Source: Isoetes taiwanensis (lineage: Eukaryota; Streptophyta; Lycopodiopsida; Isoetales; Isoetaceae). From it: a stretch of 64,000 nucleotides of DNA. The position numbers and the translations under genes were made by a program. Location of the stretch: assembly GCA_021234155.1 (NCBI GenBank), contig JAJEKV010000040.1, positions 62,001-126,000 of the forward strand, written 5' to 3'. Each line of letters starts with the position of its first letter. Position 1 is the first letter of the stretch. A model generated the notes under the pieces. The model was not told the origin of the DNA. It did no database searches and saw only the letters and a program-made list of their open reading frames with translations. Shown in pieces: positions 11,623 through 22,442 of the stretch.

Positions 11623-11739
11623 TACCATATATTCAATGTTTGGCCTCATTATTAAGGTATGAGCAAAAGTAAATTTTGATCTTAACAATAGTTATATTTT
11701 TTGATCATTAAGCTCTTTAAATTGATGTGTATAATTTCT

Positions 11740-13030
11740 TGTTTTCGTTATAGGGATAAGTGTTGTAGCCAGTTGTAACCGGATCATATCCACTTGGATT
11801 TGTCGCATTTGGCGTGAAGAAAGTTGTACACTCATATGGTATGTATAAGTGGTTAAGCAATCAACTTCTTAACATCATTTAATGTTGATGGTTTTGTTGG
11901 TTGTCCTTTTAGATGTCCATATGAATCCCACATATGCAAGCACAAGTAGAGATAAAAGGGATATCTATTCTCACGGATAGAAGAGCAAAAGATCCAAGTG
12001 GAGAATGCAACACAACCTGAAATTGAGAAAGAAGAGCACAATTGGACAATGAAAAGTGAGAAACAAGGTAATGTAAAAGTTAATAGTTTGTATTAGAATA
12101 ACTTATGTTATTTTTCATTCTTCTTGTATCTTCTGCGCATGGAGCTTCAAATTTGATCAAATCTAAATGAAGAGTCAAGTCAAGTCGGCAGCTTCAAATT
12201 GCGATCAAATCTAAATGAAGAGTCAAGTCAAAGACATATCGACGATGCTTCCAAATTCGTCCAAGTGCAGTTAGATGTCTCCAAAAGCTACAATGAACCT
12301 TCTCTATTTGGACCTCCTAGCCCTTCTAGCTTTACCAAGGGGAAGTTTCCACCGCATCCGAAAACCCACTTTCTAGCTTCAACAAGGAGGATAAGCTCAA
12401 TAAACCCTCTAGCTCTACCAAGCAGCGGAGTCCACCGCATCCCGAAAAAAAACCGCTTTCTAGCTTCGGACGACAATGAGGAGAAGTTCGTTTGCGATAA
12501 AAACCACTTTTGTAGTAGAAGTCAAAGATTTCATATCCGGTTGGTTTAAGATACTAATTTTATTATTCCTTTGATAGTTCTAATATTATTCATACTGAAG
12601 CTATAATTTCTTTAGGTATAGATACAAGTAGCAAATTGGAAATCGAAACCGAAAATGTCGAAGAGATATCTACTAGAAAAAACAAAGGTATTCTTCCTTC
12701 ACTTTTGTTCCATTCTGAGTTAGTAAATTAGTGTACTAATTCTCTAAATATATAGCAATTCTCTTGGCTCAAGAAATACAATTTGATGATGACAATGTAA
12801 TGTCAAATAGCATTTTACCTCAACCACCATCCACAAAACAACCAAGTAAGATACCGCATTGATTGAGTTAAAAGGTTTCATTTTTTTTCCTAGCTTCTTT
12901 TTGTCTCGTTCTTCCTCAATATTTGACCGTTGTATCTTGTTGTTTTTACTAGTACCGACAATTTTGATGGAGAGTTCAAAGAGAAGAAAATGGACCTTAT
13001 TATACCGGAAGTGATTGTGCATCATCTCCG
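11740..13030 (+). other. Probable intron-rich stretch of the same gene
   Basis: Several donor/acceptor pairs are visible (for example GGTATG near 11840, AAGGTATTC near 12687, TATAGCAATTC near 12752, CCAAGTAAG near 12844). The short exons between them encode charged sequence without a known domain. A Ser/Pro-rich frame lies at 12199-12549 (PSPSSFTKGK, with near-duplicate segments at 12295-12355 and 12400-12460). Confidence 0.35.
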
Positions 13031-13036
13031 ACCATC

Positions 13037-13690
13037 AAGAGAATCGGTTGTCTAAAAACTATTGATCTTTGATGTCAATGGTGTGCTTGGAAAATTCTAA
13101 TGAGCAAACTAGTAGGAATGTCATACCAAGGGTGGATCCACCACTAGAACTTTTGTTGCTTTCCAAAACAAAGATGTTGGTATTCGGGAAAGATTTATTC
13201 GAGTTTCTTGGCTGGTGTATAAACCGGTTTGACATTGCAATATGGGCTGATTTTGATGGTACCATCTTGAAACCGATAACTAAAAGTTCTTTCCAGGAAG
13301 ATATAAGGAGTGCATTAATATTCCAAAGTGGGGTCTAAAGGAACTCACTAGAGCATGCACTAAAGTTAATAAAATCAATATTAACTTCAAGATTCTAGAG
13401 AAAGTGTACAATCACAAACCTCTTTGGGATCATATAAAGTGGTCAATACACTCTTGGTTGATGACCATATGTACAAGGTTACAAAATGCGACACACTATA
13501 GTCACTCCTATCACCTTCAATCCCGAGCAAGGTGATGAGACTATTTTACCAAAGTTTTGAAGCCATGGTTGTTGGGCCTTTCTTCTGCTGATAGTGTTGC
13601 TACATATGTACAAGATCATCCAATAGAAAATTGGTTGGATGATATCTCTGAAAAATTTATTGTGGCTATGAAGAAGAAGAACAAGATTTG
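13037..13690 (+). pseudogene. FCP1/NLI-IF (HAD-type) phosphatase-like domain in a transposon
   Basis: Read in three frames, the order of motifs is that of plant NLI-interacting-factor (FCP1 homology) phosphatases: LIFDVNGVLG near 13062-13091 (the DxDG/DxNG catalytic motif, here with Asn in place of the second Asp), FLGWCINRFDIAIWADFD near 13200-13255 (RP...FL..CF.RF.VGIWS), NTLLVDDHMYKV near 13445-13480 (second acidic motif, LLVDDSPYK), and LLGLSSADSVATYVQDHPIE near 13570-13630 (L..L..A.DV..YV..NP). Known members act on phosphoserine of RNA polymerase II or related targets. The nucleophile Asp is kept, but the second Asp is replaced by Asn, as in some plant relatives. At least three frame breaks are present; they could be introns, decay or read errors. 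Confidence 0.7.
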
Positions 13691-13829
13691 ATTATTACTA
13701 GAATCTATAAACTATTTTAGATCTAATTTGTTACAAAACATTGTGTAAGATATCTGAAATCTACTTTGAAATCTAAATGTGTTAAAATGCATTTGTTTCC
13801 TTGGATTGTATTATTTACCTTAATAACAG

Positions 13830-13983
13830 ATTGAGGAAGAGGAGCAGATCCTAGTAGAATTGCTCGACAACTTTTCTACCCATGGTGTATTGCGCCAGTC
13901 CAACCCAATCACTATAACGAAAGCAGGGCGTAGACATTACGGACAATGAGACACGATGGCTTAATAATACGATCATTGATCTG
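13830..13983 (+). pseudogene. Ulp1-like protease domain, N-terminal part (before copia insertion)
   Basis: After an acceptor (AACAG, to 13829) the exon reads IEEEEQILVELLDNFSTHGV and, after a frame change, VDITDNETRWLNNTIIDL. WLNxxIIxxY is the start of the Ulp1/SENP C48 peptidase fold. The copia element begins at 13984 immediately after the codons for IID. The sequence resumes at 19672 with KFMR coding sense and a donor AGGTAAAT. The domain is therefore split by the insertion, and this allele of the gene is dead. Confidence 0.7.
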
Positions 13984-14689
13984 TGTTCAATTGGTTAAAT
14001 ATCTTCACAAACACAAGCTTACAAGAACACTGACTGCAACTTTATGTATTCAGCACCGAGCAAGACTAACTTATTTGGTTGTAACTCCACATACTTAGAG
14101 AAATTAATACAAGGCTTTACCGGACAAAGATGGATCTCCGGATATTGAATCTAAAGCTCCCTTTACGCGAAATCAAGGTAAGCCACGATTGCTTTAAAAG
14201 CGAAACTTTAAATGCGCACAACAAAGCCGGTGCGCATTAAATCTAAACCAACCGAAGCCGCTGGCGAAAGTGCATCGCTCTTCAATCCATGCGTTTTCAA
14301 CAAATAATCAGAGTATAGAGCAATCAAGGGCAATCAATAAACCAACCTCTTCCGGAGTTCACGCCGGGATGGGCAAGAGCTGCGGAACTCGCGGCGGGAT
14401 CCGACAAGCAGCGGTGCCGCGGAAATGCAGCGGGATCCGATCTCCTCTGGTCAATACCAGACTGCCAGCATTTGATTCGATGCTCAATCTGTCACACAGA
14501 CTGCTTCCTTTCTCCCTGTCACTTTCGTCATGCCCAAAACGTCCCTTTTATTTTTATTTTTCCCTTTTCAGGCGACATGCACAAAAAAGTGACATGTGTT
14601 TTTCCAATGCAAATTATCCATACGTGCACAAAAAACCATGAACCATTACATATAGCATAACCAATGAAATATGGCATGATATACTAACA
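13984..14689 (-). repeat. Copia 3' LTR
   Basis: 706 bases, partner of 18980-19671. A polypurine tract (minus strand ATGAAGGGGAAG, 14690-14701) lies directly inside it. The two LTRs differ mainly in a CG-rich middle (14360-14450 against 19345-19430) by clustered small indels. Confidence 0.9.
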
Positions 14690-14876
14690 CTTCCCCTTCA
14701 TGCCATATTATCTGATACTGAGCATTTCTTTGAATAGCGTAAGTTTTGTTTAAGATCATGGCTTTAGTGAATAAGTTCATGTTTGATATGAAGTCTCCAC
14801 ATATTGCATGACAATCTCATTTTTTAGAAATAAGATCTCGGTATAAAATGAATATGTAATTCGATATGTTTAGTCC

Positions 14877-15383
14877 TCATTGATGCCTGGCAGGATTTCT
14901 TGCTATAGCAATACAACTCAAACTATCAGTCAGAAGTACTGTAGGATCAGTTTGAGGTATACCTATTTCAATCAACAATCTCCTTACCCAGATAATTTCT
15001 TTTGCAGCTAGAGACGATGCGGTATATTCTGCTTCTGCAGATGACATGGCAACACATGATTGTTTTTTGCTCCTCCATGATATCAAACCTCCTGCAAGTA
15101 TTAAAGCATAACCTGAAGTAGACTTTCTGGCATCAAGATCTCCTGCCCAGTCTGCGTCTGTGTAAGCAAATAAGGTCAGATTATCTGAATTGAATATAAT
15201 TCCCTGATCTTTTGTAGCCTTTAGATATCTCAGAATTCTTTTGGCTGCAATCCAGTGAGCTTTTCCTGGATTGTTATTGTACCTGCTTAGCAAATTTACT
15301 GCATAAGAAATATCACGACGCAGTGCAATTAGCCACATAAAGCAAACACCCAATAAGTTCCACTGTGATGGAATATTCTCCAT
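14877..15383 (-). CDS. Copia RNase H domain
   Basis: 168 codons open. It carries RRDISYAVNLLSRYNNNPGK, the link from RT, then FAYTDADWAGDLDARKSTSG (first catalytic Asp in DADWAG), MSSAEAEYTASSLAAKEIIW (catalytic Glu in SSAEAEY) and VLLTDSLSCIAIARNP (Asp in LLTDSLS). These are the standard copia RNase H motifs; the enzyme removes RNA from the RNA-DNA hybrid during reverse transcription. The usual end (RTKHIEL) follows in another frame after a one-base change at about 14877. Between 15383 and 15524 the reading frame is broken. Confidence 0.88.
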   Translation of the reverse strand: MENIPSQWNLLGVCFMWLIALRRDISYAVNLLSRYNNNPGKAHWIAAKRILRYLKATKDQGIIFNSDNLTLFAYTDADWAGDLDARKSTSGYALILAGGLISWRSKKQSCVAMSSAEAEYTASSLAAKEIIWVRRLLIEIGIPQTDPTVLLTDSLSCIAIARNPARHQ

Positions 15384-15523
15384 TTCCTTCTTTCACATTA
15401 CGATACCCGAAGGGCAAAGACTAGGCGAGATTTTATATCCTTGCTACAATAGAATCTTATTTGGGTTTGCATTTTCTAGTCCCAAACCTTTTTACCATAT
15501 TTTCTATGTTCTTAGTCGTGAGC

Positions 15524-16804
15524 CTAAGCATTCTTTTCTTTGTCTCTGTTCATTTCAATTCCTAGGAATTGCTTCAATTCCCCCAGATCTGTCATTTTGA
15601 ACCTTTGCTTTAGAATTTCCTTGCATTTTTCTAAGCATTGTATGCTATCTGCAGCCATTATGCAATCATCAACATATAGAGCGATAATGCAGAATTTACC
15701 TTTATGCCTCAGCATGTATATATTCCCATCATTATTAAGCTTTTCGAACTTTTGCTCGACCAAATACTTGTCCATGCATTTGTACCATTCCCTAGGTGCT
15801 TGCCTCAATCCATAAACTGCACGTTTTAACCTCCAAACCATATTTTCTCCTTCTTCAAAACCTGGAGCTTGTCTCATGTATATTTCTTCCTGCAGACTAG
15901 CATTTAGAAAAGCAGTTTTTACATCCATATGATGTACATCAAGTTTCATAGCATTAGCTAGTGCTAAAACAATTCTTATACTTGTTAATTTCACAATCGG
16001 AGAATACGTCTCATCATAGTCTATTCCTTTCTTTTGAGAAAAACCTTGAGCAACTAATCTTGCTTTGAACCTTTTTGACCCATCGGCATTTGTTTTGATT
16101 CTATAAATCCATTTGTTTCCAACCAAATTTTTATTTGCTGGACATTTTACTAGTTCATACGTACCAGTTTCTTTAAAAGATTCCATCTCTTCTTGCATTG
16201 CTTTCAACCATTCACTTCCCTTTTCTGTATGTATGGCTTCATGAAAGGATTTAGGCATCTCAGGTTCAAATACAGCCATCAAGGAAGGATATCTAACAGT
16301 AGGCTTTCCTATTCTCCTACTTTTACCAGTACCATATCTTCCATACATTTCGGGATTATAGTCTATACCTGTATCTTTGAGTTTTTCTACCTCTGATTTC
16401 CTTTTTCGTTGCATTGCAGGTACGACTTCTGCTTGCGATGGTTGTGTCCCATCGTCGTGTCCTTCTACATTCTCATTGACTGCTTCATCTTCTTGGTCTG
16501 AATCTGTGTCAATAATGTCAGTCTTCTTTGAACCATTATGAACATTTGTGCTATCATATTTACTTTCAATCTTGGAGTTTGTAACCTCATGCCTATCTTT
16601 ATAAAATTTGTTCTCGTCAAAAATGACATCTCGACTAATTATCACTTTCCTTGTTTTAGGTATAAAGATTCTATAACCTTTTGATTCCTCATCATAACCA
16701 ACTAGGAATCCTATTTCTGCCCTATCATCCAATTTCAGTCTTAATTCCTCAGGTACATGAACATATGCTAGACAACCATAAGCCTTGGAAGTAATCATAT
16801 GCAT
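15524..16804 (-). CDS. Copia integrase end and reverse transcriptase
   Basis: 426 codons open, the longest frame in the window. It starts with AYGCLAYVHVPEELRLKLDD and GFLVGYDEESKGYRIFIP, the integrase C-terminal region. An acidic linker follows, then RT proper: WLKAMQEEMESFKETGTYEL, ARLVAQGFSQKKGIDYDETY, MDVKTAFLNASLQEEIYMRQ, VYGLRQAPREWYKCMDKYLV and the catalytic IIALYVDDCIMA (YVDD box). All core copia RT motifs are in order. It ends with LGELKQFLGIEMNRD at a stop. It would be part of a single gag-pol polyprotein; breaks on both sides prevent that here. Confidence 0.95.
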   Translation of the reverse strand: MHMITSKAYGCLAYVHVPEELRLKLDDRAEIGFLVGYDEESKGYRIFIPKTRKVIISRDVIFDENKFYKDRHEVTNSKIESKYDSTNVHNGSKKTDIIDTDSDQEDEAVNENVEGHDDGTQPSQAEVVPAMQRKRKSEVEKLKDTGIDYNPEMYGRYGTGKSRRIGKPTVRYPSLMAVFEPEMPKSFHEAIHTEKGSEWLKAMQEEMESFKETGTYELVKCPANKNLVGNKWIYRIKTNADGSKRFKARLVAQGFSQKKGIDYDETYSPIVKLTSIRIVLALANAMKLDVHHMDVKTAFLNASLQEEIYMRQAPGFEEGENMVWRLKRAVYGLRQAPREWYKCMDKYLVEQKFEKLNNDGNIYMLRHKGKFCIIALYVDDCIMAADSIQCLEKCKEILKQRFKMTDLGELKQFLGIEMNRDKEKNA

Positions 16805-17440
16805 ACCCCGCTTTACCTTTAGACCAAATTACCTCGGGTATATTACCATTTCTGCTTGATGGTAACTTGTTTTGTATAAAAACACCGTTTTGACCGCCTC
16901 CTCCCACAAATAGTTAGGGCACCTTTCGCAAATTTTATCATTGATCTTACAAAGACATAGAACCAGTTCTATTTTTTTCTCTCAAGAACTCCATTTTGTT
17001 GTGGTGAATACCTACATGTTAGTTGCCTTCTTATTCCATGTTTGACACAAAATTGTTTGAATTTTTTGCTAGATATTCACCTCCTCTATCGAGGATCTAA
17101 TGCATTTAAGCTTACGCTGTTTTGTGTTTCCATTTTCGCTAACATCTCGTGTGTAAATGCATCAAGCCGCTTTATCTTTGGAAGACAAATTGAGATAGCA
17201 TTTTTCCCATTCTACTGAAATCATCAATGAAGGATATGTAATATTTCTTACCCGTTCTTCCTTCTACATTTTAAAAGGCCCACAAAGATCTCAGATGCAC
17301 AAGGTCTAGAGGGGCTGCTGGCTCTTTTCTTTTGATCTCGCTTGGCGGTCTAGTTAACTTTCTAACATGCATCCTGGACAAATAAACTTTTCACTGTGTC
17401 ATCTACTCCATGAATAAAACCTTTTTTTCATCATGTGCAC
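16805..17440 (-). pseudogene. Copia integrase core, broken
   Basis: Between protease and RT the minus strand has short integrase-like pieces in changing frames (for example a VWSGxK-type region replaced by LWEEAVKTVFLYKTSYH near 16900-16850). The core DDE residues could not be followed with confidence. Position and flanks support the assignment. Confidence 0.6.
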
Positions 17441-17731
17441 CGATATTATTTATGTGTGTATAAAAAGGCCTGCTATGCCAAGTTGAAGCCAAGTTTAAAC
17501 CGGACAACATATTTATACTTTGCAAGACTCTATTCAAAAACCGGAAGAGATTTCCCACACGCTTTTGCAAAGAACTTTAGTTCACCATCAAACAATACTT
17601 TACACCCTTTTTATCAAATCTTAGCTCATAGCCTAAGTCAACTAGTTGACACGGATATGAGATTTTTATATAATCCCGAACACACAAAACATTTGAAATA
17701 TTCACCCTATTTCCTTGCAAGTCAAATAATT

Positions 17732-18275
17732 TCAACATCCCTTTACCCATAATCTTCTCGCAGATCTCCATTTCCCTAACCCACATGACTCAAATTTTAC
17801 TAGCATATATTCGCTAGATAATCGATTAGAATTAACTACTGATCGTTCAGCTCCACTATCAACTATAAATGCATTAGTTTCACAGTTAGAACCATATTCA
17901 TCCATATAAGTGGATAAAACAAAAGGCTTTACCTCTTGATCATCTTGCTCTGGTTTGTCCTTCTCATTTATGACTTCTTGAGTTATATTGATACCAGCAC
18001 TTCTTCTTCCTTCTTCCCCTTGACGAGCTTCCTCGTCCTCTAGAGAAAGAGCCACCCCTTTCAACATTCCACCTCCCTCGTCCTTTATTATAATTCTTAG
18101 GGGCTCGACAGTGGGTTGAAGATATATGGCCCATGCCACCACAATTATAACAAAAGGTTTCTTTACTTAGTTTTGGACAATCAACTTTTAAATGTCCAAC
18201 TTCATGACAGTAATAACAAGGACCAATGGTTTTTCCTACATATTCTTTTTTTCCTTTTGATTTCCCCACAAACAA
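17732..18275 (-). pseudogene. Copia gag zinc knuckles and protease
   Basis: The frame 18275-17964 has two CCHC knuckles, CYYCHEVGHLKVDC and CYNCGGMGHISSTHC, typical of nucleocapsid, followed by an RG-rich segment. In the overlapping frame 18142-17732 the protease active site appears as NAFIVDSGAERSVVN (DSG). The two frames should be one; a frame change near 18000 separates them. The protease cuts the polyprotein, and the knuckles bind the element's RNA. Upstream gag (18276-18960) is decayed, with only scattered coding sense. Confidence 0.85.
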
Positions 18276-18962
18276 GACACAGAACTTTCTACTTCACTTA
18301 CTATCTTCTTTTGTTCGGTTAAATTTGGCACCAATCTTTCTCAGATCATCTCGATTCTTAGTGGTGGTTCTAATCATGATTGACAATACATCATAATTTG
18401 AAAAAGCACGAGCTATTGCCAAAACTTGGAATTCATCACCAATCAACTGCCCGGCTTTGATCTAGATCGGCAAAAATATTATCTATCTTTGAGAAGAAAT
18501 CGATTGATATTCTCGTTTTCATCATATTTTAACAAGCCTTAGTTCTCTGTCTAAAACATCCAACTGTGATGGTGATTTTTGTTCATACTTATTTATAAGA
18601 TATGTCCACATTTGTTGTGGGTTCATGCCTCTCAATCTTAACAAAATACTAGGTCCAACCTTGCATGCAATTATACCTCTTGCTTCTCTAATCTTACTAT
18701 CAGAATACCTTTAACCAGCCGACTTACTTACGAACCTACGTTGGTTTACTTCCACCTTCTCCAATCTTCATTTTACCAAGCTTTGCAAGTATCTCCTTTA
18801 AATCCTGTCCCTCCGGTGGCTGAACAATATCCATTAAGCCTTCTGAATTTAGTACCTCTTCTATTTTTGTTTTCCAAACTCAAAACCAGGAACCATTGAA
18901 TACACGATCAATTGCATTAAGCGGATGCGGCTCAAAACCGTAGTCATGGTTTTGGGTGTAAT

Positions 18963-18977
18963 CTGCTCACGATACCA
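18963..18977 (-). other. Copia primer binding site
   Basis: On the minus strand TGGTATCGTGAGCAG starts two bases after the 5' LTR, close to the usual TGGTATCAGAGC complementary to tRNA-iMet. It fixes the copia orientation. Confidence 0.8.
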
Positions 18978-18979
18978 CC

Positions 18980-19671
18980 TGTTCAATTGGTTAAATATCT
19001 TCACAAACACAAGCTTACAAGAACGGACGCGAACTTTATGTATTCAACGCAAGCAAGACTAACGTACGGCCGAACTCCACATACTCAGAAATTAATACAA
19101 GGCTTTTACCAGACAAAGATGGATCTCCAGATATTGAATCTAAGCTCCCTTTCTGGCGAAATCAAGGTAAGCCACAGTGCTTTAAAACGAAACTTTCTGT
19201 CCGCACAACAAAGCCTTTGGTCTGCACAAATCTAAACCAAGCGAAGCGCGAATCGGAGTGCATCGCTCTTCAATCCATGCGTTTTCAACAAATAATCAGA
19301 GTATAGAGCAATCAAGGGCAATCAATAAACCAACCTCTTCCGGATTCCTGCTTCAGGGATGGGCAAGAGCCGCGAACCCTCGGTGGGATGATCCGGTAGC
19401 GGCGGTACGCGAACCTGCAGCGGGATCCGATCTCCTCTGGTCAATACCAGACTGCCAGCATTTGATTCGATGCTCAATCGTCACCACGAGGCTGCTTCCT
19501 TTCTCCCCGTCCCTTCGTCATGCCCAAAACGCCCCTTTTATTTTTATTTTCCCTTTCACCACATGCACAAAAAGTGATATGTTTTTCCAATGCAAATTAT
19601 CCATACGTGCACAAAAACCATGAACCATTACATATAGCATAACCAATGAAATATGGCATGATATACTAACA
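18980..19671 (-). repeat. Copia 5' LTR
   Basis: 692 bases, partner of 13984-14689. On the minus strand it starts TGTTAGTATATCATGCC and ends GATATTTAACCAATTGAACA. Confidence 0.9.
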
Positions 19672-20298
19672 ATCTAAATTCATGAGGTAAATTGTTGTAT
19701 ACCTAGGATTGTACTTTCTTTTGTGACCTCTTTATAGCATGGTGTATTTTGCTTAGAAATGGTGTATTTTGCTTAGAAATGAGTGGCTACATTTGGATGA
19801 GGAACTAAGAAAACAAGTATACATATGTCATGCACTAACATATGGATATATAAAAATGAAAAAGAACTTGTTATATCCAAAATTGGGATTGGATATGGAC
19901 CATTGTGCATGTTTGATTATTCCTATGTGCCATAGGAATCATTGGATTTGTTGTGATATTGGGTCCTTTAGCCCCTAGCAATTACACTTATCGGTTATAT
20001 TGCACTTTGATAGCCTTGGTTGTCAAAAGGTATGATTGGACACCTATAAGCAGGTAAGTGGTCAATTTGTGAATTCAAATGTAAACTTATTTTGATTATG
20101 TAGGAATTGACTTTCCTCTCTTATAACAGGCTAATAGAAGCTTTGGCCAAGCTTTCCCCACGAGCAGCCCAATTCAAAGAGAATTTCGCGGTGTGGTGCC
20201 ATCTTAGCCCTCATCCTCTCCAATCAAATGGTTATTCATGTGGATTGTATATTTGTATGTTTGCTAAAATCATCATGGAGGAAGATGTGCCATATTGA
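19672..20298 (+). pseudogene. Ulp1/SENP-like C48 peptidase domain, C-terminal part
   Basis: Continues the domain cut by copia. Exon 1 (about 19760-20032) has CLIIPMCHRNHWICCDIG, with the catalytic His in the HW pair at 19940-19945, and LHFDSLGCQK, with the catalytic Asp in FDSLG at about 20009, ending at donor AAAGGTATG. Exon 2 (about 20104-20298) has LSPHPLQSNGYSCGLYICMF, with the Gln and the catalytic Cys (codon 20239-20241), and the stop at 20296-20298. The His-Asp-Gln-Cys set is complete. Ulp1 enzymes process SUMO or remove it from targets, and related domains occur in some plant Mutator-like elements. Splice sites are inferred. It follows the FCP1-like segment on the same strand, and no other start is obvious between them, so a fused protein is likely. 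Confidence 0.8.
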
Positions 20299-20454
20299 AT
20301 TGGTTACACTATTCAAACCAGATGTTTTACACCACAGGCTGTGTCTAGTATAAGGGATTACTTGATTATTTGTATATGTAATCAAGTTTTTAGAGATTAT
20401 GGACATGACTTGCTTATTCAGATTTTGAATATATTGTAAACACAGAAGTTTGAA

Positions 20455-21060
20455 TTTATGTAGTAACAAGCCACAAAGAGAATTGGAGTTTTAGTTTGTG
20501 GAGTTTAGAGTTTGGAAGTTTGAGTTTATGTAGTAACAAGTCACAAAAGAGAATTAGAGTTTTAGTTTGTGGAGTTTGTGTTTGTGTAGTAACAAGTCAC
20601 AAAAAGAGAGAATTTGAGTTTGAGTTTGTGGAGTTTGAGTTTATGTGTAACAAACCACAAAGAGAATTGGAGTTTTAGTTTGTGGAGTTTAGAGTTTGGA
20701 AGTTTGAGTTTATGTAGTAACAACCCATGAGAGAATTGAGTTTTAGTTTGTGGAGTTTGTGTTTGTGTAGTAACAAGTCACAAAAAAGAGAGAATTGGAG
20801 TTTTAGTTTGTGGAGTTTGTGTTTGTGTAGTAACAAGTCACAAAAGAGAGAATTTGAGTTTGAGTTTGTGGAGTTTGAGTTTATGTAGTAACAAGCCACA
20901 AAGAGAAATGGAGTTTTGAAAAATGGAGTTTTGAGTTTGTGGTTTGTTTGTTTTTCTTTTCAAAAGAGAGAATTTGAGTTTGAGTTTGTGGAGTTTGAGT
21001 TTATGTAGTAGTTTTGAGAAATGGAGTTTTGAGTTTGTGGTTTGTTTGTTTTTCTTTTTG
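20455..21060. repeat. Minisatellite, GAGTTTGTGGAGTTTGAGTT type
   Basis: About nine tandem copies, 55-70 bases each, of a unit containing GTAGTAACAAGTCACAAAAG, AGAGAATTTGAGTTTGAGTT and TGTGGAGTTTG. It lies just after the Ulp1 stop codon, between the two convergent gene regions. No protein is supported, although long frames exist by chance. Confidence 0.85.
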
Positions 21061-21179
21061 ACGTTTTGAGTTGTATAGTATAGTTAGTCCGAGTTTGTTT
21101 TTTTTTGGAGTTGGAGTTAGGAGTTCATTTTCTTAAGGACACTTTTTTAAGGACCTCTCTAAGGACTTAGTCTAATGCT

Positions 21180-21475
21180 GCAAAGTCCCTCAATTGGCGA
21201 TGGGGGAAGCCCCCACCTCCACTCATCCTCACCGCTCCGGAGGGGGGCGCCCCCACCTCACCTCTCATCATCGCTTTCGGGGAAGCGCCCACCTCACTCA
21301 TCATGTCCGACCTCACTCCCTCGAGGGGAAGCCCCATCTCACTACTACCTCACTCCACCTCACCTCCTCATCCCTTTCGAGGGGAAGCCCCACCTCACTC
21401 ATCACTCATCGACCTCACTCTCCTCGAGGGGAAGCCCCCCATCTCACTACTACCTCACTCACTCACTTTTTTTTT
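21180..21475. repeat. GC-rich tandem repeat, TCGAGGGGAAGCCCCAC type
   Basis: Five to six units of 45-65 bases, each with a GGGGAAGCCCC core able to form a small hairpin, separated by CACCTCACTC-type spacer. Overlapping plus-strand frames are low-complexity and not counted as genes. Confidence 0.8.
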
Positions 21476-21479
21476 TTCT

Positions 21480-22440
21480 TTTTAGTTGTTGTTTGGGATT
21501 TTATGCATGGTACCATTTTGGATGTAGATTATACATACCTTTATACATACACAGAAGCCTCCATGTTCCATGTCTCGCCTCGATGTATTAGGATGTATTC
21601 ACCATCATTGTCCAGTAAATTCAATTGTCAACACATGTATCATTCACAACACCCCCCACAAGCATATCATTCACAACAAAGATATCATTCACAACAACCC
21701 TCTAAGACCTCTAAGACACTATACTACTATACACCCTCGAGGTTACACCCTCTAGGAGGCCACCCTAGAGGTTAGATCATGTGAGCCATCATAGTGGGAT
21801 ATCCCTCCGGACTTTTATTGGGACCTATCTCGGCCTCGCCTTCTCAGAATCTCCGTCTGAAATTTCGATTTTAAAGAGAACCCTCGAATTATATCCGATT
21901 CGGTCGTTAGATCTCAGACCAATGTGGCTCGACTAATTGTAGGGGCATCCCCCAATAAAGACCACGGGTCCATCCCCTTGGATGTCTCCAAAGGTTCGTC
22001 AACAAGGCCCAATCACATGATACTTAATCACTTCTAGGTGCATCTTATATACACATGCTACTTTTGCTTCTTTGGCATGTGGGATATTGGTGTGGGATAT
22101 TAGTTTTAGGGTTTTTGTATTGGACTACTCTACCATGTAAGACATAGATCCAAAATTATCAAAATTCAAACTTAACATCCTTGGATTTGAACCTAACACC
22201 TATTCATTCAATATCTATCAAATGAATAAACCAACACACCTTTTAAACATATGTTAGTTATGAATGAAACATTAATAACATAAAGTCTAAACAATAACAT
22301 TATCATACAAGCACAGAAAACAAGTAGAAGAATACAAGATATATCAACTCATCATCATCATCATTATCTATTAAAACATCAATACATGAAAATCATCATC
22401 ACGACAACCCAGATGGCTTTGATCTGTTCATCATCATCAT
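21480..22440. other. Spacer between the convergent genes, no gene recognised
   Basis: Contains a short direct repeat CATTCACAACA (three copies, 21650-21700) and a CTAGAGGTT/AACCTCTAG-like inverted pair near 21735-21775. It may hold the 3' ends of both genes. Confidence 0.4.
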
Positions 22441-22442
22441 CT

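Larger units (their letters stand above)
13984..19671 (-). mobile_element. Ty1/copia retrotransposon nested in the DNA transposon
   Basis: Matching LTRs lie at 13984-14689 and 18980-19671. Read on the minus strand they start TGTTAGTATATC and end CAATTGAACA. The flanking bases are ATCTG (13979-13983) and ATCTA (19672-19676), a 5-bp duplication with one mismatch. The minus-strand order gag, protease, integrase, RT, RNase H defines Ty1/copia. The length of 5.69 kb is normal for the group. RT and RNase H frames are long and open; gag, protease and integrase are broken. Confidence 0.93.

Noticed and set aside
20455-21060. CRISPR-like array
   Set aside because: Units are direct tandem copies with no unique spacers, in a plant genome; it is a minisatellite.
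21194-21775. 193-codon plus-strand frame rich in His, Pro, Ser
   Set aside because: It is the translation of the GC-rich tandem repeat in one phase; other phases are open too.
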